Shown piece after piece: positions 32,503-41,109 of a stretch of DNA of 64,000 nucleotides. Numbering within the stretch: the first letter of the stretch is position 1; each line of letters starts with the position of its first letter. The stretch lies in the NCBI RefSeq assembly GCF_047462415.1, contig NZ_JANSJE010000003.1, forward strand, positions 1 through 64,000, in the 5' to 3' direction. The notes beneath the pieces are model-generated. The model made no database searches and had not been told where the DNA came from. It worked only from the letters and a program-made list of their open reading frames with translations. This DNA is from Thermostichus sp047462415 (GTDB lineage: Bacteria; Cyanobacteriota; Cyanobacteriia; Thermostichales; Thermostichaceae). Both the position numbers and the translations under genes were made by a program.

Positions 32503-33591
32503 CTAGCTCAAGTCGGGAAAGGTGGCCCGCACCGCCGGGTGGATGAGCTTTCCGCCCCGGATGTTGAGCCCCTTGGCCAGGCCCGGATCCTGCTCCAGGG
32601 CGGCGCTCAAGCCAAGGTTGGCCAACTTGAGGACGTAGGGGAGGGTGGCGTTGACCAGCGCCTGGGTCGAAGTCCAGGGGACGGCCCCCGGCATGTTGGG
32701 AACCCCGTAGTGCAAGACTCCGTGGGCTTCGTAAACCGGCTGGGCATGGGTGGTGACCTTGGTGGTGGCGATGCACCCCCCCTGATCCACGGCCACATCC
32801 ACGATCAAAGAGCGGGGCCGCATCTGGGCCACCAGCTCTTCCTTCACCAAAACCGGGGCGCGGCTGCCCGGCACCAACACTGCTCCCACCACCAGGTCGG
32901 CCTCGCGGACGCACTCCTCGATGCTCTGGGCGGTGCTGTAGAGCAGCTCCACCCGCGACCCGAAGATCAGCTCCAGCTCGTTGAGGCGCTGCAGGTTGAT
33001 GTCCAGAATCTGCACCCGCGCCCCCAGCCCGACGGCCATCTTGGCCGCCTCCGTGCCCACCGTGCCCCCGCCCAGGATCACCACCCGCCCCGGCGGCACC
33101 CCTGGGATCCCGCCCAGCAACACGCCTCGCCCCCCCTGCTGACGGGTGAGGTAGTGGGCGCCAAATTGCACCGACAGCCGCCCGGCAATCATGCTCATGG
33201 GCATCAAGAGGGGCAGGGATCCGTCGGGCAGCTCCACCGTCTCGTAGGCCAGGCAGGTGGCCCCCGAACGCAGCAGGGCCTGGGTCAGCTCGCGGCTGGC
33301 CGCCAGGTGCAAGTAGGTAAACAGGATGAGATCCGGATGGAGCAAGGGATACTCGGCGGGCAGGGGCTCTTTGACCTTCACCACCAACTGCTGCCGGTAG
33401 ATCTCCTCCGGTGTGGCGGCCAGCTTGGCCCCCGCTTTTTGGTAGTCTTCGTCGCTAAAGCCCGCCCCCTGGCCGGCTTGGGTCTCCACCCACACCTGGT
33501 GCCCCTGCTCGGTCAGGGCCCGCACCGCCGCCGGCGTCAGGCCGACGCGAAACTCCTGCTCTTTGATCTCTTTGGGCACGCCAATGCGCAT
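32503..33591 (-). CDS. ald: Alanine dehydrogenase
   Basis: A 362-residue NAD-dependent enzyme interconverting L-alanine and pyruvate/ammonium. MRIGVPKEIKEQEFRVGLTP at the N-terminus, KVKEPLPAEYPLL with the substrate-binding lysine, and the Rossmann motif VVILGGGTVGTEAAKMAVGLGA are complete. Active-site histidine and aspartate regions (FTYLHLAA, VDVAVDQGGC) are present. ATG 33591 fits the family, and the frame adds MGIP upstream because a GGGATCCC site overlaps the start. Confidence 0.95.
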   Translation of the reverse strand: MRIGVPKEIKEQEFRVGLTPAAVRALTEQGHQVWVETQAGQGAGFSDEDYQKAGAKLAATPEEIYRQQLVVKVKEPLPAEYPLLHPDLILFTYLHLAASRELTQALLRSGATCLAYETVELPDGSLPLLMPMSMIAGRLSVQFGAHYLTRQQGGRGVLLGGIPGVPPGRVVILGGGTVGTEAAKMAVGLGARVQILDINLQRLNELELIFGSRVELLYSTAQSIEECVREADLVVGAVLVPGSRAPVLVKEELVAQMRPRSLIVDVAVDQGGCIATTKVTTHAQPVYEAHGVLHYGVPNMPGAVPWTSTQALVNATLPYVLKLANLGLSAALEQDPGLAKGLNIRGGKLIHPAVRATFPDLS

Positions 33592-33767
33592 AGGGATCCC
33601 CACAGGGCTGTTCTCCAGTCTAGACAGACCGGCGCTGGGATGGGATCCCTGGCCTGCGCAGACCGGCCAAAATCCCTACCTTTTCCCCGCAAGGGGACGG
33701 AAACTGTGTTGAAGGGATCCGGTGGATCCCTGGCTAGGTTGGGGGTTGCTCCGCCCGGAAGGGATCC

Positions 33768-34904
33768 CTAGCGCAGGAAGCGGGCCAAGAGCAGCAGGCC
33801 GAGGCTACCGAAGAGGAGGTTGAAGCTCCAGGCTGCTGCCCAGGGAGGAAGGGCTCCTGCTTCTCCCAGGCTGCGAGATACGCTCAGCACCACGTAGTAG
33901 GCAAACACCAACAGGATCCCGAAGACGACGCCGCCATAGCGGCCCACACGGCGAGCGGTGCTGGATCCCAGGGGAAGGGAAATCAGCACGGCAAAAAAGC
34001 TGGCCAGGGGCAGGGAAAAGCGCATGTGGAACTCGGTGCGCAAGGGCTGGGTATTGAGGTTGGAGCGGGCCAGGCGGGAGATGCGCTCCGCCAGCTCCGG
34101 TAGGCTGAGCTCGTTGGGGGGAACTGGCGGCTGCAACAGGGCGGCCAGATCTTGGGAGACCGCCAGCGGCTTGCGGTCGAAGGGCTCTTCGGCCAGGCTG
34201 AGGCCATCGGGGCCGTAGCGGTGGGTCACTCCTTCGCTGAGGGTCCAGTCCAGGCCATTCCACACCGCCTGGGCCGCCAGCGTCACTTCCGCCAACCGGT
34301 ACTTGCCCCCCGGCAAGGGATCCACCCGCAGGATAGTGACATCCTGCATGGTATTCAGCCGCGGATCCACCTGGCGGATGAAAAACCAGAGGTTGTCTAA
34401 GGACTCCGTCCCGCCAACGCGAGCGGTCTTGAAAAAGACGTCGTATTGCACCGGGCTTGTAGCTTGGGCCAGGAGCGCCTGCTGGTCAATGCGGCGGATT
34501 TCCCGTTTGCTGGCCGGCAAGAGCACGTTGCTGATCAAAAAAGCGCTCAGGCTCATGAGCAGCCCCACCAGCAACAGGGGACGAAAGATGCGCGTAAACG
34601 GGATCCCGGCTGCCCGCATGGCGGTAATCTCGCTGTTGCCGCTCAGCTTGCCCAAGGTGAGCATGGTGGCAAAAAAAGCAGCGATGGGCATGCCCAGCAC
34701 CACCATCTCCGGCAGATCCAACATCAAGAGCCGCAACACCGTCAGGGGCGGCACGGATCCCTCGACCAGCCGCTCGGCCAGGGTAAAAAGCCGGCCCGCC
34801 AAAAGCAGCAGGGTTCCCCCAGCTATACCGGCCAAAAGGGGGGTGAGCATCTGTCCAAAGAGGTAGCGCTCCAGCAGACAGAACTTGGTGAACAAGCGGG
34901 CCAT
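33768..34904 (-). CDS. LptF/LptG (YjgP/YjgQ) family permease with inserted repeat
   Basis: A 378-residue permease of the lipopolysaccharide-export LptBFG type. TM helices lie at both ends (FGQMLTPLLAGIAGGTLLLLAG near residue 17, and three near the C-terminus), with a periplasmic beta-jellyroll between. Cyanobacteria usually have a single such protein. The interspersed element (34399-34426) inserts ARVGGTES in the periplasmic domain between VFFKT and LDNLWFF. ATG 34904 is chosen over the TTG two codons upstream. Confidence 0.88.
   Translation of the reverse strand: MARLFTKFCLLERYLFGQMLTPLLAGIAGGTLLLLAGRLFTLAERLVEGSVPPLTVLRLLMLDLPEMVVLGMPIAAFFATMLTLGKLSGNSEITAMRAAGIPFTRIFRPLLLVGLLMSLSAFLISNVLLPASKREIRRIDQQALLAQATSPVQYDVFFKTARVGGTESLDNLWFFIRQVDPRLNTMQDVTILRVDPLPGGKYRLAEVTLAAQAVWNGLDWTLSEGVTHRYGPDGLSLAEEPFDRKPLAVSQDLAALLQPPVPPNELSLPELAERISRLARSNLNTQPLRTEFHMRFSLPLASFFAVLISLPLGSSTARRVGRYGGVVFGILLVFAYYVVLSVSRSLGEAGALPPWAAAWSFNLLFGSLGLLLLARFLR
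34399..34426 (+). repeat. Interspersed 27-bp element, copy 7 (in frame in the LptF/G gene)
   Basis: The core carries a changed CCGCCAACGCGAGCGG end. It is read from the opposite strand by the host gene as RVGGTES, the same frame as copy 1 in tnpB. Confidence 0.9.
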
Positions 34905-34961
34905 GGGCAAAAGTTGAGGGATTAGGGCTATTTCAAGCTAGCGTGAACGGTTCTCCGGCAG

Positions 34962-35103
34962 GCCCTCACCCCCGGCCCCTCTCCCAGAGGGAGCATTCCC
35001 TCACCCCCGGCCCCTCTCCCAGAGGGACTGCCCTCACCCCCGATCCCTCTCCCAGAGGGACTGCCCTCACCCCCGGCCCCTCTCCCAGAGGGAGAGGGGA
35101 GCT
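34962..35103 (-). repeat. REP-like hairpin repeat, locus 4 (four tandem units)
   Basis: Four head-to-tail units of GCCCTCACCCCCGGCCCC followed by TCTCCCAGAGGGA, with only the last unit carrying the full hairpin (CTCTCCCAGAGGGAGAGGGG). The array fills most of the 288-bp spacer between the LptF/G gene and the pentapeptide gene. Unit spacing is 33-35 bp and one unit has GATCCC for GGCCCC. Confidence 0.9.
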
Positions 35104-35192
35104 GGGATCAACTCACAAGCTGTTTCGTGGCTGTTTGCCATGACCACGGCAGCGCTGGCGTTGAACCCAGGGTTGCCGGCCATTGCTCTGGA

Positions 35193-36398
35193 TCAGGGCC
35201 GTAGCGAGGCCGGCGGCTCGGCAGGAGGGGGTAAGGGCTCGCTTTTGCCGCCGGGATCCAAGCGGGAATTGGGGGGCGAAGGGCCGGGATCCAGTTTGGC
35301 CCCCCAGGTGGCCAGGTAGGCTCTTTGTTCGGGGGAAAGGCGACGGGCGCCGCGGAAGTCTGCTCCCGCCACGATGGCGCCGGCATAGGCTCCCGTTTTG
35401 AAATCGGGCTTTTGTCCTGGCTGGGCCGGGGAAGCGGTCTGCAGGGATCCCACAAACAGCAAAGCGCGGTAGAGATCGGCCCCGCGCAGGTCGGCATTGC
35501 GCAGGTTGGCCCCGCAGAGGTTGGTGTGGCTAAGATCGCAATCCTGCAGGTTGGCTCCTTCCAGGCTGGCCTCGCTGAAGTCCACCCCCCGCAACAGGGT
35601 GCCATGCAGGTCGGCCCCTTCCAGCATGGTGCCCAGGTTAACCACGCGGATCCCGTTGAGGCGATCCCGCTGGTAGCCGCCTTTGCCGTCCAAGATGGGC
35701 CGGCCCAGGTGTTCGTCGCGGCGCAGGGGGCTGAGCAAATTGGCGGTGGAGAGGAAACGCAGGATCTTGGCTTTGCCGAAGCGATCCACGCCGTTGAGGA
35801 GCGCCGCCGTGCGCCCGGCAGCGATGGCCCGCTCCAGGGGCCAGTCGTCCAACTGCCCATCAGGGGAGAGAACCAGGTTGGAGATGCCCTCGAAGTAGGC
35901 GTCGATGGTCTGCTGCTGGGTAATGGTGTTCTGCTGGATGGTGAGGTCGCGGGAGATAACGTACTGCCGCCAGGCAATATAGGCGGCCAGGAGAGCGATG
36001 AAGATCTGCCCGGTAGCACCGAACACCTCCCCCAAAGCCCCGATCGCCTCCCAGCTTAGGGATCGCAGGGTTGAGAGAACCCCACTCCAGACCACTGCTC
36101 CTGCCACGGCCAAGCCGAGGGCTGCTGCCGCCCATCCCAGGCTGGGCCACGTGGTTAGCCACTGCCAGAGATCGCGCCCAATCTGCACCCAGAGCGGCTG
36201 CCCCCACCAGCCGGCCAAGCCCAGCCAAGCCAGCACTGCCCCCCAGCCCAGGGCCGGCTGCCCCGTCAACCCCGCCAGCGCCAGCAGCCCCGCCGGGATC
36301 CCCAACAGCAGCAGATTAAGCAGGGGGCGCCCAGACGAGAGGGAAGCCAGCGGCAACTCTTGGGAGGAGCCTTCGCGGGCAAGGGCTTCTTCGGTCAT
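35193..36398 (-). CDS. Membrane protein with C-terminal pentapeptide repeats
   Basis: A 401-residue protein. The N-terminal half has four or more hydrophobic segments (LLNLLLLGIPAGLLALAGL, WGAVLAWLGLAGWWG, and others up to about residue 150) and then a YFEGISNLVL helix region. The C-terminal third carries A(D/N)LxG-type pentapeptide repeats (LEGADLHGTLLRGVDFSEAS, NLCGANLRNADLRGADLYRA) that fold as a right-handed quadrilateral helix. The layout resembles other cyanobacterial ion-channel-like pentapeptide proteins with unknown function. Confidence 0.8.
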   Translation of the reverse strand: MTEEALAREGSSQELPLASLSSGRPLLNLLLLGIPAGLLALAGLTGQPALGWGAVLAWLGLAGWWGQPLWVQIGRDLWQWLTTWPSLGWAAAALGLAVAGAVVWSGVLSTLRSLSWEAIGALGEVFGATGQIFIALLAAYIAWRQYVISRDLTIQQNTITQQQTIDAYFEGISNLVLSPDGQLDDWPLERAIAAGRTAALLNGVDRFGKAKILRFLSTANLLSPLRRDEHLGRPILDGKGGYQRDRLNGIRVVNLGTMLEGADLHGTLLRGVDFSEASLEGANLQDCDLSHTNLCGANLRNADLRGADLYRALLFVGSLQTASPAQPGQKPDFKTGAYAGAIVAGADFRGARRLSPEQRAYLATWGAKLDPGPSPPNSRLDPGGKSEPLPPPAEPPASLRP

Positions 36399-36551
36399 GG
36401 CAAGGGTATACTCTAGGGGTAGCGTTGGATCTACAAAAAAAGCCTGCGTCAGTCCGTATTTGGAGTTGGGGAAGAGGGCAGGATCCCGCCTCTCGGGTTT
36501 GGTAGGATAGCCTCGACCCTCCTTCCTTCTCTGGCCCAGCCTGGTGTGAGG

Positions 36552-38381
36552 ATGACTCCTATGATCGCTTCCTTATCGTTTATCCGTCTGCAGAAATCCG
36601 GCGAACACCAATTTACAGCAGTCCTGCCTGACTTGTGGTTGCAGCGTCATGGTTCCCCAACCCTGGCACGACTGGCCGCCTCTCTGCTGTTGAGCACCAG
36701 CTTACTGCTGGCGGCAGGAAGGGATCCCAGTTGGGCGCAAACTTCCCTGGACACCGGCCTTTTGGAGAAGCAGGCCCTGCCCCAGGCGCCACCGCTGCCG
36801 GACGACCGCCCGGCCATTTTTGTCGATGCCGCCAACGGCAGCGATACCCAAGGGGATGGATCCCGCAACAACCCCTTCAAGACCATCACCCATGCCATTG
36901 GACAAGCGCCAGCGGGCAGCATCATCCAGCTGCTGCCGGGGATCTACAGCGCAGAAAGCGGCGAAGTCTTCCCCATCCGCCTCAAAGCTGGCCTTATCTT
37001 GCGCGGGGACGAGTCCAACCTAGGGGAGGGCTACCTGATCGATGGCGGCGGCACCTACATGAGCCCGACCCTGGCCCGGCAAAATGTTGCTCTGCTGGCC
37101 GAGACCGGCTCAGAGGTGCGCGGAGTTACCCTGCGCAACCAGGGGCGGCGCGGCTATGCCCTCTGGATAGAATCGGCTTCCCCCCGCATTCTCAACAACA
37201 GCTTTGTGGGCAGCATCCACGACGGGATCTTCCTTGCCGGCGCCTCCAACCCCTGGATAGAGGGCAACCGCTTCTACAAAAATGGGGCCAACGGCATCTC
37301 CGTCTTGGGTACTTCCCAGCCCACCATTGTCAATAACCTCTTCCAAGAGACCGGCTTTGGCCTCACCATCGACCAGCGCTCGGCGCCGATGGTGCGCAAC
37401 AACCGCATCCTGCAAAACCGCACCGGCATTGTGGTTGGCGGCAGCGCCCGGCCCATCTTGCGCAACAATCTCATCGCCCGCAACCTGGAGACTGGCCTGA
37501 CAGCTATCACCACCGCCCAGCCCGATCTGGGCACGGCCTCGGATCCCGGCAACAACATTTTTGAGGGCAACGGCCAGTACGACATCCACAACGCCACCCG
37601 CGGCCTGCGCCTCAACGCCAACGGCAACCAACTGGCGGGCAAAACCAAAGGGGAGCTGGATCTAGCGGGCCAAACCACGGTTGCTGCCCTGCCCAGCAGC
37701 GCCCCACCACCCATTGCTGCCGGCGGCCTGACGCTGCCCAGCGCCCCCCCGGCTCCCAGCCGGGATCCCCAGCCGGCGGTGGCCAAGCCAGCCGAAACTT
37801 CCACAAACCTACCGGTGGTGGCGGTGCCGCAATCGACGGCCCCCCTTCCCCCTCCTGCAGCGGGCTCGGGAGGGCGTATTTTGCCCAGCGGCCCCAGCCA
37901 GCCGTCAAGCACGCAACCCCAGGAGTTTGTTGCCGTTCCCTTCACCCCCGATGGCTCTACCACGCCTGCCCAGCCGGTTGAGCCGGCTCCTGCCGCCCCT
38001 GTCCGCCAGGCCTCTGCAGCTCCCCTTACCGACATCACCACCCTGCTGCCGCCGCTGGCCCGCCGCCAAGCCAGAGAAAACCCTCCTACCTCCTCCTCTG
38101 CACCCTCAAGCTCGGCCCCAGCTCCTCCTGCCCAGGCTGCCGACAAGGACTCCGTCCCGCTGACGCGAGCGGCAACCCAGTTTCGCGTCTTGGTAACCCC
38201 CAAGGGCAGCGACGATTTGCAGCGGCTGCGGCAGCTCGTCCCTGAGGCAGTGGAGACCGTGTTCAACGGCAGGACGATGCTGCAGGCCGGCCTCTACGAC
38301 AGCCGCAGCCAGGCCCAGTCAGTCCTGGATCGCCTGTTGGACGCCGGCTTTGACGCAGTGGCGGAGATGATCTTCCGTTGA
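36552..38381 (+). CDS. Secreted DUF1565/beta-helix protein with C-terminal SPOR-like domain
   Basis: A 609-residue exported protein. After a long signal region ending near PSWAQ come a DUF1565 module (IFVDAANGSDTQGDGS, NPFKTITHAIG) and right-handed parallel beta-helix repeats to about residue 350 (NPWIEGNRFYKNGANGIS). A Pro/Ala/Ser-rich linker of about 170 residues leads to a C-terminal SPOR-like domain (QFRVLVTPKGSDDLQRLRQL, LQAGLYDSRSQAQSVLDRLLDAG) that may bind denuded peptidoglycan. The interspersed element lies exactly at the linker/SPOR junction. A GTG two codons upstream is an alternative start. Confidence 0.8.
   Translation: MTPMIASLSFIRLQKSGEHQFTAVLPDLWLQRHGSPTLARLAASLLLSTSLLLAAGRDPSWAQTSLDTGLLEKQALPQAPPLPDDRPAIFVDAANGSDTQGDGSRNNPFKTITHAIGQAPAGSIIQLLPGIYSAESGEVFPIRLKAGLILRGDESNLGEGYLIDGGGTYMSPTLARQNVALLAETGSEVRGVTLRNQGRRGYALWIESASPRILNNSFVGSIHDGIFLAGASNPWIEGNRFYKNGANGISVLGTSQPTIVNNLFQETGFGLTIDQRSAPMVRNNRILQNRTGIVVGGSARPILRNNLIARNLETGLTAITTAQPDLGTASDPGNNIFEGNGQYDIHNATRGLRLNANGNQLAGKTKGELDLAGQTTVAALPSSAPPPIAAGGLTLPSAPPAPSRDPQPAVAKPAETSTNLPVVAVPQSTAPLPPPAAGSGGRILPSGPSQPSSTQPQEFVAVPFTPDGSTTPAQPVEPAPAAPVRQASAAPLTDITTLLPPLARRQARENPPTSSSAPSSSAPAPPAQAADKDSVPLTRAATQFRVLVTPKGSDDLQRLRQLVPEAVETVFNGRTMLQAGLYDSRSQAQSVLDRLLDAGFDAVAEMIFR
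38145..38172 (+). repeat. Interspersed 27-bp element, copy 8 (in frame, linker/SPOR junction)
   Basis: A perfect core copy ending CGAGCGG, read as KDSVPLTRA at the boundary between the proline-rich linker and the SPOR-like domain. Confidence 0.92.
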
Positions 38382-38435
38382 TATCACTGCCCAGGGATCC
38401 CCCCCGGCAGGATAGGAACTCCCGAGCAGGGGATG

Positions 38436-38441
38436 TATGAT
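38436..38441 (+). promoter_or_regulatory. Candidate -10 element of the btuB operon
   Basis: TATGAT lies about 7 bp upstream of the first base of the long leader hairpin (38447). No strong -35 is visible. Confidence 0.45.
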
Positions 38442-38446
38442 GCCTA

Positions 38447-38486
38447 GCACGGCTTTTTCCAAAAGGACTGCGGAGAAAGCCGTGCC
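38447..38486 (+). promoter_or_regulatory. Long leader hairpin directly upstream of the B12 riboswitch
   Basis: GCACGGCTTTTTCC (38447-38460) pairs at 13 of 14 positions with GGAGAAAGCCGTGC (38473-38486), with a 12-nt loop. It is not part of the standard cobalamin aptamer. It could be a 5'-terminal stabilising stem or an intact transcription barrier between the two genes. Confidence 0.7.
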
Positions 38487-38487
38487 G

Positions 38488-38606
38488 TCAGGTTGCTCTG
38501 GGGATCAGCCAGGGCAAGCAATGGGGAAAGTCCGGTGCAAATCCGGCGCTGTGCCGCAACTGTGATGGGCTAAGGCCCTCAGTCAGGATGCCCGCCTGCG
38601 GCTTTG
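38488..38606 (+). promoter_or_regulatory. Cobalamin (B12) riboswitch
   Basis: The conserved core is clear: AGGTTGCTCTGGGGATCAG at the 5' side, GGGGAAAGTCCGGTGCAAAT with TCCGGCGCTGTGCCGCAACTGTGATGGG in the centre, and the 3' box AGTCAGGATGCCCGCCTG. It lies 48 bp before the btuB start. A hairpin CTTCCG-cgtcgca-CGGAAG (38624-38642) follows and ends just before the AGGAG Shine-Dalgarno, which suggests control of translation initiation. Binding of adenosyl- or methylcobalamin would repress btuB. Confidence 0.95.
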
Positions 38607-38653
38607 GCTCACAGCTTAGCTCTTCCGCGTCGCACGGAAGCAGGAGAAACCGG

Positions 38654-40600
38654 ATGAAAGTAATTGTTGTATGTCTCAGCCTTGGGCTGGGGAGCTGGAG
38701 TTTGGGGATCCCAGCCTGGGCGCAAGCGGTCTTGGACACCAGTCTTAGTGCCGAGATTTTCAATCAACCCGTCACTACACCGTTTCGCCGCCCTGGCTTG
38801 CTGCGGGACTCTTCGCGCCCAGTCTATGTCATCACCCGCCAGCAGATGCGCGAGCAAGGGGCAAGGACGGTGCAAGAAGCCCTGCGCTATCTGCCTGGGA
38901 TCCTCAGCGATGGCACAGCGGGAACTCAGTTGGGAGCTCTTAGCTCTCAATTCATGCGAGGGGCGCGAACGGCGCAGGTGTTGGTGCTCTTGGACGGCCG
39001 CCCCCTCAACGATCTGGGCTTCTTTGGCGGGTTTGACCTCTCTCAACTCACCACAGATATTGTCGAGCGAATTGAAGTCTCTCCCGGTGGCGGCTCTACT
39101 CTGTATGGCTCGGATGCTGTTGGCGGCGTGATCAACATCGTTACGGTGGAGCCACAGCCAGAAACGGAGACGGTGCTGGAAGCGGCGGTCGGCAGCTACG
39201 GCCTCAATGAGCAAGGGATCCAAAGTCGGGGCCAAGCCCAGGATCTGGGCTGGGTGCTCAGCTATCGCCGTCTGAAAAGTAACAACGACTTTCCCTTTGC
39301 AATTGAGCGGCTGGGCAAGTCAGGCAAGCGGGAAAACTCGGCGGTGGAGTACCACAACTTGCAGGCCAAGCTTACCTGGCAACTGGCCAAAGACCAAGTC
39401 CTAACAGCCAACGCCCTCTACCTCAATAAAGCCTTTCGTGTGCCCAGCAGTGTGGAATTTCCCTCTCCCGATGCAGAGCAAAACACCAACGATCTGCTGC
39501 TGGATCTCAGTTGGCTGTGGACTCAGGCAACAGGATCCCTGCAGGCAAGAGTCTTTTTTGACGATCTCAACTACCGTTTCAGTGCTCCGCAAAGCCAGGG
39601 ATCCCGCGACGTCATCCTGCGCAATGGCTGGGGATCCCAGCTGCAGTATGCTTGGCAAGCCGGCGAAAACCTAGAGGGAGCTTTGGGGGTAGATTATCGC
39701 TCCATCTCAGCTCGCAATACAACTTTTTCCTTTGCCAACGGTTCTGCCAATATCAACTACGACGATACGGTTAACCAGGGCGCCCTGTTTGCCCGCCTGG
39801 ATTACAGCCCGGATCCCAACTTCCACCTTGATCTGGGCATGCGCCAGGACTTCAGCAGTTTGGCCAATGGCTCGGCCACCTCGCCGGCTGTGGGGATCCG
39901 CTGGACAGTGGCGGAAGGCACCACCTTGAGAGCCAACTACGCCAGCAGCTTTCGCACCCCCTTGATCTCGGAATTATTCTTTCGGCTGCGAGGCTTTTTT
40001 GAAGTGGATGGCAACCCCAATCTCCGCCCAGAGCGAGGGGAGAGCTTTGACGTTGGCTTGGATCAGAGCCTGGGAGATTTTGGCCTGCTGCGGCTAACGT
40101 TTGCCCACAACCGCATCCGCGATGGCATCACCTTTGTCAGCCTGGGGCCGCGCCAGGGAACCTATGAGAATATTGGGCTGGTCGAATACACTGGCCTGGA
40201 AGCGGCTTTGGATTTGCGTTTGGGGGAAAACTGGACGCTTTTTGCCAACTACACCCTCAATGATCCCATCATCCGCGCTGCACTTAACCCGGCCACAGTT
40301 GGCAAACAGCTAGCCTTTGTGGGAGCCGATAGCTTCAACCTAGGCCTAACCTATCGCTATGAGCAGGGCGGGTACGGCTCGATCTTGGTCCATCACATTG
40401 GGAGCTTTTTTACCAACAACTCCAATACGGAATCCCTGCCAGGCTATACCACCGTGGCTTTGCGGGGAGGGATCCCGTTGACTGAGGCCCTGAGCCTAGA
40501 GTTGGGGATCGACAACCTGCTGGATGAGCAGTATGAAGTTTTCCCCGGCTATCCCGGCGTTGGCCGCACGCTGAGGGTGAGCTTGCGGGGGCAATTTTAG
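38654..40600 (+). CDS. btuB: TonB-dependent outer-membrane receptor, BtuB-type
   Basis: A 648-residue receptor. The signal peptide MKVIVVCLSLGLGSWSLGIPAWAQ is followed by a plug domain (VYVITRQQMREQGARTVQEAL, LVLLDGRPLNDLGFFGGFDLS, ERIEVSPGGGSTLYGSDAVGGVINIVT) and a 22-strand barrel that ends GRTLRVSLRGQF with the terminal Phe. The B12 riboswitch directly upstream makes cobalamin or another corrinoid the likely substrate. The start ATG 38654 follows CAGGAGAAACCGG. The downstream genes probably belong to the same transcript. Confidence 0.93.
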   Translation: MKVIVVCLSLGLGSWSLGIPAWAQAVLDTSLSAEIFNQPVTTPFRRPGLLRDSSRPVYVITRQQMREQGARTVQEALRYLPGILSDGTAGTQLGALSSQFMRGARTAQVLVLLDGRPLNDLGFFGGFDLSQLTTDIVERIEVSPGGGSTLYGSDAVGGVINIVTVEPQPETETVLEAAVGSYGLNEQGIQSRGQAQDLGWVLSYRRLKSNNDFPFAIERLGKSGKRENSAVEYHNLQAKLTWQLAKDQVLTANALYLNKAFRVPSSVEFPSPDAEQNTNDLLLDLSWLWTQATGSLQARVFFDDLNYRFSAPQSQGSRDVILRNGWGSQLQYAWQAGENLEGALGVDYRSISARNTTFSFANGSANINYDDTVNQGALFARLDYSPDPNFHLDLGMRQDFSSLANGSATSPAVGIRWTVAEGTTLRANYASSFRTPLISELFFRLRGFFEVDGNPNLRPERGESFDVGLDQSLGDFGLLRLTFAHNRIRDGITFVSLGPRQGTYENIGLVEYTGLEAALDLRLGENWTLFANYTLNDPIIRAALNPATVGKQLAFVGADSFNLGLTYRYEQGGYGSILVHHIGSFFTNNSNTESLPGYTTVALRGGIPLTEALSLELGIDNLLDEQYEVFPGYPGVGRTLRVSLRGQF

Positions 40601-40689
40601 CATCCTCTCGGGCTATTTTGGGCTAACTATCTAGAACAAGCTGTCCTGGTGGAATTGTCTGCTTTGCAGTGGAGTTTGGATACAACTCT

Positions 40690-41100
40690 ATGGTGAGCGC
40701 GACCAACTTTCCCTCTATTTCTCCATCGACAACTTTGGCTCAAGCTGAGTCTAAACATTGCCTCTGGGTTTGCACCACCTGCGGATCTCGCTGGGTCAAC
40801 GGCCAAAAAGAAGGGATCAGCAAGGGAGAAATGCTCCTAGCTGCCTTGCAATCCCAAAGGCTCAATCCCCAACTGCAACTGAAGCCAGTTGCCTGTATGA
40901 GCGGCTGCAGCCACGCTTGTGTGGTTGCGCTGGCAGCCCCCCGAAAGATGACCTATGTCTTTGGCGATCTCGATCCAAAAGACGTGGAGCCAATCTTGCA
41001 AACGGCGGAGCTGTATTTGACAAAGCCCGATGGGATCCTGCCCTGGGCAGAGCGCCCCATCAAAAAGGGGGTGATTGCCCGCATTCCGCCAATCCAATAG
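40690..41100 (+). CDS. DUF1636 metal-binding family protein
   Basis: A 136-residue protein matching the DUF1636 pattern: an N-terminal VCTTCGSRW, GEMLLAALQ, then VACMSGCSHACVVALAAPRKMTYVFGDLDP, and PDGILPWAERP...KGVIARIPP. The cysteines (CxxC, and CMSGCSHAC) suggest metal or Fe-S binding. The family is often found with cobalamin synthesis and transport genes, in line with the upstream riboswitch. It lies 89 bp after btuB and 9 bp before the next gene. ATG 40690 is chosen, with the in-frame GTG 40669 as the alternative. Confidence 0.8.
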   Translation: MVSATNFPSISPSTTLAQAESKHCLWVCTTCGSRWVNGQKEGISKGEMLLAALQSQRLNPQLQLKPVACMSGCSHACVVALAAPRKMTYVFGDLDPKDVEPILQTAELYLTKPDGILPWAERPIKKGVIARIPPIQ

Positions 41101-41109
41101 GAGCAACCT

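Noticed and set aside
32700..32725. AAGACTCCGTGGGCTTCG in ald as an element copy
   Set aside because: The match ends after ACTCCGT, and the encoded residues fit native alanine dehydrogenase.
35193..36398. CRISPR-like periodicity in the pentapeptide genes (also 58211-59197)
   Set aside because: The 15-bp periodicity comes from pentapeptide codons (A-D/N-L-x-x), not from identical repeats with spacers. No CRISPR array or cas gene is in the window.
37274..38266. Minus-strand 330-codon frame opposite the beta-helix/SPOR gene
   Set aside because: It is a shadow of a GC-rich, proline-rich plus-strand gene. The plus-strand protein has a signal peptide and known domains.
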